From NCBI RefSeq assembly GCF_008704205.1, contig NZ_VXLC01000030.1, forward strand, positions 19,513 through 83,512: a DNA stretch of 64,000 nucleotides. The letters are read 5' to 3'. The stretch's first letter is position 1; every line of letters begins with the position of its first letter. The translations under genes were made by a program, and so were the position numbers. The notes under the pieces were generated by a model. That model searched no databases. It saw nothing but the letters and a program-made list of their open reading frames with translations, and was not told where the DNA came from. This document shows positions 35,528 through 44,487 of the stretch, piece by piece. The stretch is from Nocardia colli (GTDB taxonomy: Bacteria; Actinomycetota; Actinomycetes; Mycobacteriales; Mycobacteriaceae).

Positions 35528-36286
35528 TCACACCCGTCGAACAGGGACGCCTGCGGCTTCGAGCGCAGCCGTGTCGTCGGGTGTGGCCGACTCGTCGGTG
35601 ACGATCGCGTGCAGGGCGGCGGCGGAGGCGACGAAAGCGAGTGCGGTGTGGGAGAGTTTCGCGGCTTCGGTGACGGCGATGACCCGGCGGGACGAGGCGA
35701 TCGCGGCGCGTTTGATCGCGGCGTCGTCGAGGTCGTAGGCGGTGAGTCCGTCGGTGGCGTTGAGTCCGCAGCAGCCGAGGATCGCGGTGTCGAAACGCAG
35801 GGCGGCCAGCGAGGCGAGGGTCAATGGCCCGGTCAGTGCGAGTTCGCCGGGGCGCGGTGTGCCGCCGGGCACGAGCAGGGTCAATTGCGGTGCGCCGGTG
35901 AGTGCGTTCACCGCGTGCAGCGAGAGGGGGAGCACGGTCAGGCGGCGGTGTTCGAGAACGCGGGCCACCTCGAGGCAGGTGGTGCCGCTGTCGAGGACCA
36001 CCGACTCGCCGTCGGCGATCAGGGCGGCGACCTCGATTGCGATGCGGCGCTTGGTTTCCCGTCCCTCGCCGGCGCGCAGTGCGAAGGGTGGTTCGTCGCC
36101 GCGCAGGAGGAGGGTGCGGGCGCCGCCGCGATAACGCTCGAGGACGCCCTGCGCGGCCAGGGTTTCGAGGTCGCGGCGGATGGTCATCTCCGAGGCGCCG
36201 GTGCGCTCGGCCAGTTCCGCTACGCCGATCTCGCCTGCTTCGCGGACGGCATCGGTGATCTGTTTCAGTCGGTCTGTGCTCGCCAC
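35528..36286 (-). CDS. DeoR/GlpR-family transcriptional regulator
   Basis: A DeoR-type repressor with an N-terminal winged helix (ELAERTGASEMTIRRDLETLAAQGVLERYRGGA) and a C-terminal sugar-isomerase-like sensor domain (VVLDSGTTCLEVARVL, FDTAILGCCGLNATDGLTAYD, then RRVIAVTEAAKL). Sugar phosphates are the usual effectors. The GTG at 36286 (252 aa) is chosen over an ATG at 36322 because the two operator-like repeats at 36295-36346 would otherwise fall inside the coding sequence. It is divergent from the MFS transporter gene, which is the likely target. Cys-Cys in the sensor domain is unusual but not diagnostic. Confidence 0.85.
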   Translation of the reverse strand: MASTDRLKQITDAVREAGEIGVAELAERTGASEMTIRRDLETLAAQGVLERYRGGARTLLLRGDEPPFALRAGEGRETKRRIAIEVAALIADGESVVLDSGTTCLEVARVLEHRRLTVLPLSLHAVNALTGAPQLTLLVPGGTPRPGELALTGPLTLASLAALRFDTAILGCCGLNATDGLTAYDLDDAAIKRAAIASSRRVIAVTEAAKLSHTALAFVASAAALHAIVTDESATPDDTAALEAAGVPVRRV

Positions 36287-36294
36287 ATACGCAA

Positions 36295-36346
36295 TCGAAC
36301 ATTGTTTGTGTTCGTAAGTCAATATTTCGAACAGTGATTGTGTCCG
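36295..36346. promoter_or_regulatory. Tandem operator-like repeats between deoR-type gene and MFS gene
   Basis: Two 20-bp imperfect direct repeats start with TCGAACA and end with GTGT-CG: 36295-36314 and 36327-36346. Start-to-start spacing is 32 bp, three DNA turns, so both lie on one helix face. Each carries partly inverted CGAACA/TGTTCG-type halves. This is the likely DeoR binding region for both divergent genes. Confidence 0.65.
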
Positions 36347-36360
36347 TTATGTTCGTAGGC

Positions 36361-37569
36361 ATGCAGGGATCATTGCGGGCCGCTCGGCTGGCCACGTTCG
36401 TCTTCTTCGCGTTGAACGGCTTTCTGATCGGGATGTGGGTCGTTCACATTCCCGTGGTCGAGCGGCGGGTCGGGATCGGTCATCCGGCGCTCGGGTGGTT
36501 GTTGCTGCTGCTCGGCGCGGGTGCGTTCGCCGGCATGCGGTTGGTGGGTCCGCTCGCGGATCGGTTCGGCGCGCGCCTCGTGGTGCCGGTCAGTGCGGCG
36601 TTGTGTGCGGGCGCGGTGGTCCTGCCCGGTTTATCCGCGAACATCTGGGCGTTAGGTGTCTCGCTGCTCGTGCTCGGGTTCGGCAACGGGTGCCTGGATG
36701 TGGCGATGAATGCCCATGCGGTGCAGGTCGAGCACGGTTATCGGCGGTCGGTGATGTCCGCGTTCCATGCCACCTATTCGCTCGGCGGTGTACTCGCGGC
36801 GTTGGTCGGTGCGCGCACGCTCAGCTGGGGTTGGAGCCCGGCGGCGGCGCTCGGTGCGGCCGCGTTGCTCGGCCTCTGCTGTGCGGCGGTTGCCGCGCCT
36901 GCGTTGCTGCGTCCCGAAAGTCCTGTGGCCGCCGACGTTTTCGACGTCTCGGCCCGGCGGAAGATGCCGCGGCGGATCTGGTTGCTGGCCGGTCTGGCGC
37001 TGCTGCTGATGCTGTGTGAAGGCGTGGCCAACGACTGGAGCGCGCTGCATCTGCGGGATGTGCTCGAGGCGCCTGCTGCCACTGCGGCCTTGGCGTACGG
37101 GGCTTTTGCGACCGCGATGACCGTCGGCAGGCTGCTCGCCGACCGGGTCGCCACTCGCTTCGGGCCGGTGGCGATCCTCCGCTACGGAGCGGCGGTGGCG
37201 GCGCTGGGTCTGCTGACGGCCGCGTTGTCGCCGTGGATTCCGTTGGCGCTGTTCGGCTGGACCGTGTTCGGGGCCGGATTGTCCGGGTGTGTCCCGCAAT
37301 TGTTCAGCGCGGCAGGTCACGCGGATCGAAATGCCGCGGGCGCCAACGTCGCTCGGGTCGCCGGGCTCGGCTACCTCGGTGTGCTCGCCGGGCCCGCCAT
37401 CGTCGGGCCGTTGACCCACCTCGCTCCGCTCAACATCGTCCTGCTGCTGCCTGTCGCGTTCTGCGTCGTGGCCGCCGGCGCCGCCGGCGTGCTGCGCCCT
37501 CGTCCTGCTTCGGATGCGCAGACCCCGCAATCGGACTCTGTCGGCGACCGCGGTGCGCTACGGTCATGA
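36361..37569 (+). CDS. MFS transporter
   Basis: A 402-residue major facilitator with 12 hydrophobic segments. The first half has MWVVHIPVVERRVGIGHPALGWLLLLLG and the loop LVGPLADRFGARL, a variant of the MFS A-motif. The overall pattern (sugar/drug exporter-like, with NGCLDVAMNAHAVQVE in helix 4-5) resembles the fucose-permease-like/YdeR group. The ATG 36361 is preferred to a GTG at 36334, which lies inside the second operator repeat. It is divergent from the DeoR-type regulator, so its substrate may be a sugar or related metabolite sensed by it. Confidence 0.85.
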   Translation: MQGSLRAARLATFVFFALNGFLIGMWVVHIPVVERRVGIGHPALGWLLLLLGAGAFAGMRLVGPLADRFGARLVVPVSAALCAGAVVLPGLSANIWALGVSLLVLGFGNGCLDVAMNAHAVQVEHGYRRSVMSAFHATYSLGGVLAALVGARTLSWGWSPAAALGAAALLGLCCAAVAAPALLRPESPVAADVFDVSARRKMPRRIWLLAGLALLLMLCEGVANDWSALHLRDVLEAPAATAALAYGAFATAMTVGRLLADRVATRFGPVAILRYGAAVAALGLLTAALSPWIPLALFGWTVFGAGLSGCVPQLFSAAGHADRNAAGANVARVAGLGYLGVLAGPAIVGPLTHLAPLNIVLLLPVAFCVVAAGAAGVLRPRPASDAQTPQSDSVGDRGALRS

Positions 37570-37664
37570 CCATCGCTGTTATCTGTAACTTGTGGTGACT
37601 GATTCTCGCTCGGCCACAACGACCGTCCACGCCGTCGCCACTGGACCGTGAAGGGCTGATTGCC

Positions 37665-38549
37665 ATGGGCGACAACGACACTGACCTCACCGGTAAACGA
37701 ATCGTCATCACCGGGGCCACCAACGGCATCGGCAAGGAGATCGCGCGGGCGCTGATTCGCCGCGGCGCGGCCCTGACGCTGGTGGCGCGCAACGAGTCCA
37801 AGGCGGCCGCCACCGCCGAAGAACTCCGGCAAGAGCCGGGAGCGGCGAGCGTTCCCGACATCGTCGTGGGCGACCTCGCCGATCTGGCTTCGGTCCGCCG
37901 CGCCGGCGAGGAGATCCGCAACCGCTACGCCAGCATCGACGTACTGATCAACAACGCGGGCATCCACGCACTGTTCTCCCGCACGACCGTGGACGGCTTC
38001 GAATCCATGGCCGCGACAAACCATCTCGGCCCGTTCCTGCTGACCAACCTCCTGCTGGATCAGCTCATCGCGGCCGCACCGTCCCGGATCGTCATCACCG
38101 CCTCGGAGGCCCACCGCAACGGCGGCCGACCGGACCTCGACCACTTCGCCGAGCCCCGCAACTTCGGCCCGGTCGGCTCCTTCCGCAGCTATGGGCGATC
38201 GAAACTGCTGAACATCCTGTTCACCCAGGAACTCGCCCGCCGCCTCGACGGCACCGGCGTCACCGTGAACTGCTTCTGCCCCGGCGCCAACGCCACCGGC
38301 CTCATCAGCGACACCCGCCTCTTCGCCGTCCCCCTGAAAGCGTTGGCGCGCACACGAATCATCAGACGACCCGAAGTAGGCGCCCGCGCCGGAATCGACC
38401 TGACCATCGACCCCAACCTGCAAACCACCACCGGCCAGTTCATCACCTCAACCCCCGGCCTGAACCTCCTGCCACCCGTATCCATCCGCCGCGACACCGA
38501 CTACCAACAACGCCTCTGGCTCCGCAGCGCCGAATTGGTCGGCCTGTAA
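37665..38549 (+). CDS. Short-chain dehydrogenase/reductase
   Basis: A 294-residue SDR of the retinol-dehydrogenase-like type. The cofactor motif is TGATNGIGKEIA, NNAG is at the expected position (DVLINNAGIHAL), and the catalytic tetrad is Ser in VITASEAH with YGRSKLLNILF for Tyr and Lys. The Arg after the Gly-rich motif (VARNESK) suggests NADP preference. It follows the MFS gene by 95 bp. The substrate is unknown. Confidence 0.9.
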   Translation: MGDNDTDLTGKRIVITGATNGIGKEIARALIRRGAALTLVARNESKAAATAEELRQEPGAASVPDIVVGDLADLASVRRAGEEIRNRYASIDVLINNAGIHALFSRTTVDGFESMAATNHLGPFLLTNLLLDQLIAAAPSRIVITASEAHRNGGRPDLDHFAEPRNFGPVGSFRSYGRSKLLNILFTQELARRLDGTGVTVNCFCPGANATGLISDTRLFAVPLKALARTRIIRRPEVGARAGIDLTIDPNLQTTTGQFITSTPGLNLLPPVSIRRDTDYQQRLWLRSAELVGL

Positions 38550-38557
38550 ACCCGTCG

Positions 38558-38713
38558 TCAGGCCGCCAGCAGCGCCCGCGCATTACGCACTTCCGGTATC
38601 CCGATCACCTTGGCCGCCAAGAGGAATGCCATGACCCCGACCAGCGTCCCGGCAGCAAGCGTCACGAGATGCTCGACGCGCGGGTCCGGCACAGTGTGGC
38701 GGGTGACGACCAT
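38558..38713 (-). CDS. Small hypothetical membrane protein (51 aa)
   Basis: A 51-residue frame from ATG 38713 with one clear membrane helix (LVTLAAGTLVGVMAFLLAAKVIGI) between charged ends. The longer frame upstream (to 38899) is rich in His/Arg/Ser and looks non-coding. The ribosome site is weak. It is convergent with the SDR and 8 bp from its stop. Confidence 0.35.
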   Translation of the reverse strand: MVVTRHTVPDPRVEHLVTLAAGTLVGVMAFLLAAKVIGIPEVRNARALLAA

Positions 38714-39088
38714 GATCGCCAGACAGGCTGTCGAATCGAGTGCTGGCGGTCGCGGCAATATGTCGATGTTGCTGCGAGACAAGGGAAGCCGGCAGGCTGA
38801 ATCGTGATCGCGAACCTGCCGCACGGAATGTCCGAGATGCGCGAGCCGCTGGAATCGCTTGCGCGCCTGTTGATTCGAGGAACTGGCGTGGACTGCCACA
38901 CCTTCCAGCGCTGCAAGTAGTAGGGGATCGGTGAGAGGGTGCGGAATCGGTGGGCTGAGTGTCGGTTAGCTCACATACTGGGATATTTCGTAGGGATTGC
39001 CGGCGATCCGTGACATGGTAGTGCAGTGAGATCAAGCTTATCGACGTGATTCGTTTGGCTCATCTACAGAAAAGAAGAAGTAAAAGTA
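38714..39088. other. Non-coding stretch and leader of the cold-shock gene
   Basis: About 375 bp without a convincing gene on either strand. The last 60 bp before the cold-shock ATG are A-rich (GAAAAGAAGAAGTAAAAGTA), in keeping with a long cold-shock-type 5' leader. I could not define a hairpin by eye. Confidence 0.4.
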
Positions 39089-39292
39089 ATGGCTCAAGGC
39101 AGTGTGAAGTGGTTCAACAGCGAAAAGGGCTTCGGCTTTATCGCACAAGATGGTGGCGGCGCTGACGTGTTCGTTCACTACTCCGCCGTGGCCGGCTCGG
39201 GATTCAAGTCCCTCGAAGAAGGCCAGCGCGTGGAGTTCGAGGTCGGACAGGGACAGAAGGGGCCGCAGGCCCAGGACGTCCGCGCTATCTGA
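39089..39292 (+). CDS. cspA: Cold-shock protein (CspA family)
   Basis: A 67-residue OB-fold RNA/DNA chaperone. RNP1 is KGFGFIAQ and RNP2 is VFVHYSAV; the N-terminus is GSVKWFNSEKGFGF. Length and motifs are exactly those of actinobacterial CspA. Its own A-rich leader and a canonical terminator make it a single-gene unit. The gene name is by family; several paralogues are usual. Confidence 0.96.
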   Translation: MAQGSVKWFNSEKGFGFIAQDGGGADVFVHYSAVAGSGFKSLEEGQRVEFEVGQGQKGPQAQDVRAI

Positions 39293-39309
39293 TCGACATA
39301 GCGTGAAAG

Positions 39310-39339
39310 AGCCCCGCGCCCTTTGGGTGCGGGGCTTTT
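39310..39339 (+). terminator. Rho-independent terminator after cspA
   Basis: AGCCCCGC (39310-39317) pairs with GCGGGGCT (39329-39336), followed by a T-run. It lies 18 bp after the cspA stop and is the most canonical terminator of the window. Confidence 0.9.
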
Positions 39340-39355
39340 GCGTTGGGTCGGGCCG

Positions 39356-40174
39356 TCAGTTCCCTTGTGCCGCAGCGGAGATCGGCTGCCACCTACGCCA
39401 CAGCTCCAGCCGGGACTCGTAGTCCCTGGTGGCTATCGTCAGCGGCGCTTCGCCGAGGAAGATGCGCAACGGCGGCTCGTCCGCGTCGACCACGGCCAGG
39501 ATCGCGGTGCTGGTAGCAGTGGGGTCGCCGCTGGGCATCGACGAACGCTGCGCGGCCCTGGCTTCGCGTGCCGCGTCGTAGGCCGGGTTCGGGGTGGCGT
39601 GCTTCGATGACGGGCCCGCCCAGTCGGTGCCGAAGCCGCCGGGCTCGATCAGGGTCACGTGCACGCCGAACGGCGCCACCTCCTGGGCGAGCGACTGCGA
39701 GAAACCCTCGAGCGCCCACTTCGACGCGTGGTACGCGCCCAGGTTCAGGAAGGCGGAGATGCCGCCGATGCTGGAGACCTGGATGATGTGGCCGCTGCCC
39801 TGCTCACGCAGGATCGGGACCGCCGCCTGGGTGACCCACAGGGCGCCGAACACATTGGTCTCGAACTGCGCCCGCAGCTCTTCCTCGGTGAGTTCCTCGA
39901 TCATGCCGAACTGCCCGTAGCCGGCATTGTTGACGACCACGTCGAGCCGCCCGAAGCGGTCGACCATCTGCTGCACGGCGGCGAAGTCGCCCGCCCGATC
40001 GGTGACGTCCAGGCGGATCGGCTGGAAGGTGTTGGGGTACTTGGCGACCAGGTCGTCGAGCGTACTCAGGTCGCGTGCGGTGCCTGCGACACTGTCGCCG
40101 CGCTCCAGGGCGGCGAGTGCCCATTCGCGGCCGAATCCTCGGGAAACGCCGGTGATGAACCAAACTTTGCTCAT
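39356..40174 (-). CDS. Short-chain dehydrogenase/reductase
   Basis: A 272-residue classical SDR. The cofactor motif is TGVSRGFGREWA, the Asp at LDVTDRAGD binds adenine, NNAGYG is present, and the catalytic residues are Ser in VSSIGG with YHASKWALEG. It is of the broad oxidoreductase type seen in many actinomycetes, with a C-terminal ATRDYESRLELW tail. The transcript may be leaderless: the -10 element of the MerR-like promoter ends 6 bp before the ATG. There is no regulator gene beside it. The substrate is unknown. Confidence 0.9.
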   Translation of the reverse strand: MSKVWFITGVSRGFGREWALAALERGDSVAGTARDLSTLDDLVAKYPNTFQPIRLDVTDRAGDFAAVQQMVDRFGRLDVVVNNAGYGQFGMIEELTEEELRAQFETNVFGALWVTQAAVPILREQGSGHIIQVSSIGGISAFLNLGAYHASKWALEGFSQSLAQEVAPFGVHVTLIEPGGFGTDWAGPSSKHATPNPAYDAAREARAAQRSSMPSGDPTATSTAILAVVDADEPPLRIFLGEAPLTIATRDYESRLELWRRWQPISAAAQGN

Positions 40175-40180
40175 GCCTCC

Positions 40181-40211
40181 ACGCTAGTCACCTGGAGTGC
40201 ACTCCAAGCAA
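40181..40211 (-). promoter_or_regulatory. MerR-type promoter with 19-bp spacer
   Basis: Read on the minus strand: -35 TTGCTT (40211-40206), a 19-bp spacer, then -10 TAGCGT (40186-40181). The spacer begins with GGAGTGCACTCC, inside a 14-bp perfect palindrome TGGAGTGCACTCCA (40193-40206). Over-long spacers with a centred dyad are the hallmark of MerR-activated promoters. Confidence 0.65.
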
Positions 40212-40349
40212 GGGCCGCGGCGCGCGATTTCCCGCTGTGTGAGCCAGTCCACTCGATTTTCGTCCGCGCCGCCCTACGCGCCGGTATCGTTCCCGAACCT
40301 GAGGCAAAGCCTCTGCTCGGAACCGCTTTTTCCTGCCGAGGAGGTCGCA

Positions 40350-40541
40350 ATGCGGCGCATCTCTCTCCGCCCGCTGTGGCGTCACGTGCAGCGTGGCCTG
40401 ATCTTGTGCGGTGCGTGCACCGGTGGATCGGCCCGCTGCTACATCGAGTGGGCGCGGGCCAATCCCGTCGACCCCCCGAAGCAGGAATGCTGGGACTGGT
40501 CTGTGCCACAGCAGTGGTACGAGGCGGCCCATCGGCACTGA
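40350..40541 (+). CDS. Small hypothetical protein (63 aa)
   Basis: An ATG at 40350 preceded by GAGGAGG at 6-8 nt opens a 63-residue frame. It is basic at the N-terminus (MRRISLRPLWRHVQRG), has three cysteines (LCGACTGGSARC, plus one in QECWDW) and many Trp/Tyr toward the end. I do not recognise it. The very good ribosome site is the main support; it is divergent from the SDR and 88 bp before the amidase. Confidence 0.45.
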   Translation: MRRISLRPLWRHVQRGLILCGACTGGSARCYIEWARANPVDPPKQECWDWSVPQQWYEAAHRH

Positions 40542-40629
40542 ACCAAGCACTCGGGGCGTGCGGCCGGCCCGCTCTGCTGGAAGAATCTCCTTGTCGCGGT
40601 GACTGTCTCGCGCGCCGAGAGGGGTCTCT

Positions 40630-42036
40630 ATGAGTGATCCGGCCGATCTACCCGCCACCGCCGTGCTGGCGGGTTACCGCGATCGAACGTTGTCGCCGGT
40701 CGAGGTCGTCGATGCGGTGCTGGCGCGGATCGAGCGGTGGGAGCCGCACATCAACGCCCTGTACGTCGATTTTGCCGAGCAGGCGCGGGCGGCCGCGGTC
40801 GCCAGTGCGCAGCGCTGGCAGCGCGGGGAACCGGCGGGTCCGCTCGACGGGATCGCGCTCACGCTCAAGGAGAACATCGCTACCGCGGGCTGTCCGACGC
40901 CGTTCGGCACCGCCGGTTCGGACCTCACGCCGGCCGCCGCGAACAGTCCGACCGCCGACCGGGTCCAGGAGGCGGCCGGCATTCTGGTCGGCAAGACCAC
41001 GATGCCCGACTACGGGATGTCGTCGAGCGGGCAGTCCAGCATTCACGGCGTCACGCGCAATCCGTGGAATCTCGCGCTCAATCCGGGAGGTTCGAGCTCG
41101 GGGGCAGCCGCGGCGGCCGCGGCCGGATATGGGCCGATCCACTACGGCACCGATATCGGCGGGTCGATCCGATTGCCCGCGGGCTGGTGTGGCGTGGTCG
41201 GGTTCAAGCCGAGCTTCGGGCTGATCCCGGTGGTCCCGCCGTACCTCGGCCGCACGATCGGCCCGTTGACCAGGACGGTCGCGGATGCGGCGCTCGCGAC
41301 ATCGGCGGTGGCGATACCGGACCGGCGCGATCACACGGCTGGACCAGAGCTCGCCACCGATTGGGCCGCCGCGTCCAGACCACTCCAGCTTTCCGGTCTC
41401 CGGATCGGCTTGATGACGGACGCAGGCGCCGGCTTTCCGGTGGAACCCGCTGTGAGTGCCGCGGTCGGCGCGGTCGCCGAGCTGCTGCAATCCCTGGGCG
41501 CGCACGTCGAGAAGGTCGAGCCGATCATGACCGAGGACATGCTCGCCGGACTGAACGATTTCTGGTGCATGCGGCAGTGGTCGGACATCCGTTCATTGCC
41601 CGCGGCACGCAAAGAAAAGATCTCCCCCTTCATCCACGACTGGACCGCCGACGCCGAAAACCTGACCGGTGCCGTGGTTTTCGCCGGCTACTCGCAGTTC
41701 GACACCATGGCCTTCGCTGCCGACCGCAGGCTCGACCACGTCGACTTCCTCATCACCCCGACCTCCCCGGTCACCACCTGGCCGGTGGAAAAGATCGTCC
41801 CCGACGACGATCCGACCCTCCCGTTCAAGCATGTCTGCTTCACCATCCCGTTCAACCCCGCCGGGCACCCGGCCGTCTCGATGAACTGCGGCCGGGTCGC
41901 CGACGGCACCGCCATCGGCGTCCAATTCGTCGGCCGCCGCTTCGACGACGTCCGGCTGCTGCGACTGGCCGCCGCCTTCGAGGAGGCGCGCCCGGCACCG
42001 GCACCGTGGCCGAGCGCGCCGCCGGTCAGCCCGTGA
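40630..42036 (+). CDS. Amidase-signature family enzyme
   Basis: A 468-residue amidase. The triad region is clear: catalytic Lys in GIALTLKENIATAG, cis-Ser and Ser in NPGGSSSGAAAAAAAG and GTDIGGSIRLPAGWCG. The middle part differs from GatA, and no GatB/GatC partner is near, so it is a free-standing amidohydrolase of unknown substrate (aryl or alkyl amides are typical). The start ATG 40630 has GAGAGGGG upstream. Its 3' end overlaps the convergent phospholipase C gene by 11 bp. Confidence 0.88.
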   Translation: MSDPADLPATAVLAGYRDRTLSPVEVVDAVLARIERWEPHINALYVDFAEQARAAAVASAQRWQRGEPAGPLDGIALTLKENIATAGCPTPFGTAGSDLTPAAANSPTADRVQEAAGILVGKTTMPDYGMSSSGQSSIHGVTRNPWNLALNPGGSSSGAAAAAAAGYGPIHYGTDIGGSIRLPAGWCGVVGFKPSFGLIPVVPPYLGRTIGPLTRTVADAALATSAVAIPDRRDHTAGPELATDWAAASRPLQLSGLRIGLMTDAGAGFPVEPAVSAAVGAVAELLQSLGAHVEKVEPIMTEDMLAGLNDFWCMRQWSDIRSLPAARKEKISPFIHDWTADAENLTGAVVFAGYSQFDTMAFAADRRLDHVDFLITPTSPVTTWPVEKIVPDDDPTLPFKHVCFTIPFNPAGHPAVSMNCGRVADGTAIGVQFVGRRFDDVRLLRLAAAFEEARPAPAPWPSAPPVSP

Positions 42037-44077
42037 CGCTCGGCTGGCCGTTCTCGATGTGGCCGCGGAAGTGGCGCTGGTAGACCGGGTCGATGTCGAC
42101 GGTGAGGGACAGGTCGTACCAGCCCTTGCCATAGCTGAGGGCATTCCAGGTGTCGGTGGTGGTTTTGCCGGGGGCGATCTTGTAGGTCCACGGGCCGCCG
42201 GTGCGGTAGCTGTTGGCCTTGACCGTGACGACGGCGGGGGCGGTGCCCTTGTTCGTCATCGTCAACTGCAGTTTGTTGTCGGCGGAGTACGCCGCAGTCA
42301 CCTCGAGCGGCGAGGTCGAGGTGCCGTTCATGCGCCAGAGGAAGCGGTTGGGGCCGTGAATGGCGATGCCGTATTTCTTGTCCGGGTAGCTCTGGACGTT
42401 CCAGGTGTCGGAAATCGTGGCACCGGATTTCACGTCGTAGTGCCACGGGCCGTCGGTGCGGCCGTCTGCCCGATATGCGGCTAATTGGATATCGGCGGCA
42501 CCGGTATTGCGGAATGTGGTGGTCAGTGCGCCGCTGGCGATGAGGGTTGCGTTGGCGACGGGCGCGTAGGGGAGGGCGCGGGCAGGCCGGGTGCCGGATT
42601 CCTGCTCCGGTGGGTGCTGGCTCCCGATCGCCGGGGGTGTGGGCTTCGGCAGTTTGCTCTGGGTGGCATCTGCTTGTGCGCGAAGGGCATTCGCGTCGGG
42701 CAGCATCGGCACGGTGGTGTTGGGCTTGGCGAAATCGAAGCAGCCGGTGAGGTCGCCGCAGATGGAGCGGCGCCAGGCGGAGATGTTGGGTTCGTCGACG
42801 CCGGTCCACTTCTCCAGGAAGCGGATCACCGAAGTGTGGTCGTGCACTTGCGAGTTGACCCAGCCGCCGCGGCTCCACGGCGAGATCACCAGCATGGGGA
42901 CGCGCGGGCCGAGGCCGATGGGCTGACCGTTGACGTATTCGCCGGGTGTGCCGGGCGGCGCCATCGGCGGGGGAACGTGGTCGAAGAAGCCGTCGTTCTC
43001 GTCGAAGTTGATCAGCAGAGCGGTCGAGTTCCACAGATTCTGATTGCCCCACAACGCTTTCAGCACGGCCTGGGTGTAGGCGGCGCCGTCGACGGGGCGG
43101 GCGGCGGGATGCTCGGAATACCCGTAGGGGGCGACCACCCAGGAGACCTGGGGGAGGCGGCCGCCGGAACAGTCGGCGATGAAGTCCGCGAGGACATGGT
43201 CGACCTGCTTGCCCTGACCCGAGTCCGGCTTCCAGTTCTGGGCGCCGAATACCTTTGCCCGCGAGGCTAGTTCGGTGTTCTTCGGATCGTGGTAGGCATC
43301 GAAGAGCCACAGCGGGTTGTCGCCGTAGTCGCCGACGAACGGGTGGCCGCCGTCATCGCCCACCTCGTCGTTGGCATAGACCTTCCAGCTGATTCCCTTG
43401 TTCTGCAAGCGTTCCGGATAGGTGGTCCACCGATAGACGGGCTTGTAGTCGGCCGGGTTGCTGATCGCCGGACCGCCGAATTGCCCGGCGGGGTCGATGG
43501 TTCCGGTCCAGTGGTAGAGCCGGTTGGGCGTGGTCGGGCCGAGGACGGAGCAGTAGTAGTGGTCGCAGACGGTGAACGCGTCGGCGAGCGCGCGATGGAA
43601 CGGGATGTCCGCGTCGGTGAAATAGCTCATGGCCATCTCGCCTTTCGCCGCGGTCCAGCCGTCGCTCCAGCCGCCGCGGACCGCGCGATGCTGATCGTCC
43701 CAGCCGTGCGGCAGATCGCCCAGGTCCTGGCCGTCCACCTTGGCGGTGTCGACGTGGAAGGGCAGCAGGTAGCCGCCGTCGGATCGGCCCGGATCCGGTT
43801 GATAGTAGACATTTCGGCCATCGGCCTTCACCACGACCGATGCGTCGGCGAGCCCGCGCACGCCGCGCATCGTGCCGAAATAGTGGTCGAACGAGCGATT
43901 TTCCTGCATCAGGATCACCACGTGCTCGACATCGCCGAGCGTCCCCTTGCGGCTGGGCGCCGCGAGGGACTCGGCCATCCCGGCGGGCAATATTTGCAGC
44001 CCGCCGCCCAATGCGGCCGCGCCGAGCGCCCCACCGATGAATCGTCGCCTTGGAAAACCCGAACCTATGTGGGGCAC
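42026..44077 (-). CDS. Tat-exported phospholipase C (phosphocholine-specific type)
   Basis: A 683-residue extracellular phospholipase C of the acid-phosphatase-like phosphoesterase family. A twin-arginine signal starts the protein (PRRRFIGGALGAAALGGG). The catalytic domain runs from about 50 to 450 with HVVILMQENRSFDHYFGTMRG (metal and nucleophile region), NFDENDGFFDHVPPP and SPWSRGGWVNSQVHDHTS. Two C-terminal repeats of about 85 residues (GPWHYDVKSGATISDTWNV and GPWTYKIAPGKTTTDTWNA) are the DUF756-type beta domains typical of these enzymes. GAGAGGA lies 6 nt before the GTG start. It hydrolyses phosphatidylcholine or sphingomyelin in relatives and is a virulence-type factor in some. Confidence 0.93.
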   Translation of the reverse strand: MPHIGSGFPRRRFIGGALGAAALGGGLQILPAGMAESLAAPSRKGTLGDVEHVVILMQENRSFDHYFGTMRGVRGLADASVVVKADGRNVYYQPDPGRSDGGYLLPFHVDTAKVDGQDLGDLPHGWDDQHRAVRGGWSDGWTAAKGEMAMSYFTDADIPFHRALADAFTVCDHYYCSVLGPTTPNRLYHWTGTIDPAGQFGGPAISNPADYKPVYRWTTYPERLQNKGISWKVYANDEVGDDGGHPFVGDYGDNPLWLFDAYHDPKNTELASRAKVFGAQNWKPDSGQGKQVDHVLADFIADCSGGRLPQVSWVVAPYGYSEHPAARPVDGAAYTQAVLKALWGNQNLWNSTALLINFDENDGFFDHVPPPMAPPGTPGEYVNGQPIGLGPRVPMLVISPWSRGGWVNSQVHDHTSVIRFLEKWTGVDEPNISAWRRSICGDLTGCFDFAKPNTTVPMLPDANALRAQADATQSKLPKPTPPAIGSQHPPEQESGTRPARALPYAPVANATLIASGALTTTFRNTGAADIQLAAYRADGRTDGPWHYDVKSGATISDTWNVQSYPDKKYGIAIHGPNRFLWRMNGTSTSPLEVTAAYSADNKLQLTMTNKGTAPAVVTVKANSYRTGGPWTYKIAPGKTTTDTWNALSYGKGWYDLSLTVDIDPVYQRHFRGHIENGQPSVTG

Positions 44078-44487
44078 AGCATTCCTCTCGATACGACATC
44101 AAAACTGACGTGCAGAGTAAAGAATGTTCGCTTGCTATAACCATCAACGATGGTTTCGGCCGGAGGCAACTGGGCAGTGAACAAGCTGTAACTGGGACCC
44201 GAATGGGCGGGGACTACGCGGGTTTGGGCAAACATCCCGTTAATTGCTGACGGACGGCAGAAGAATTGATCGGCGCGGTAGCGGCCTCACCTGCGACGCC
44301 CGCCCTCGACCGGCGTCGCCGCCAGGAACTGGCCTGCAACACCCGCTCCCCAGTCGGAACTCGGATCTGAATCGTGGAGTCGGGCAAAATGGAACGCTCC
44401 ATGATGTGCGGAGTCTGGCTCTGCACAGCATGGAGCATTGGTTTCGGACCCCGCGATCGAGCGGGGATTCAGTCCAGCGCCGTGGCT
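44078..44487. other. Intergenic region without a supported gene
   Basis: About 410 bp between the phospholipase C start and the end of the oxidoreductase gene. Short frames exist on both strands but none has a good ribosome site and family-like composition. The part 44078-44200 is comparatively AT-rich and probably holds the phospholipase promoter. Confidence 0.4.
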
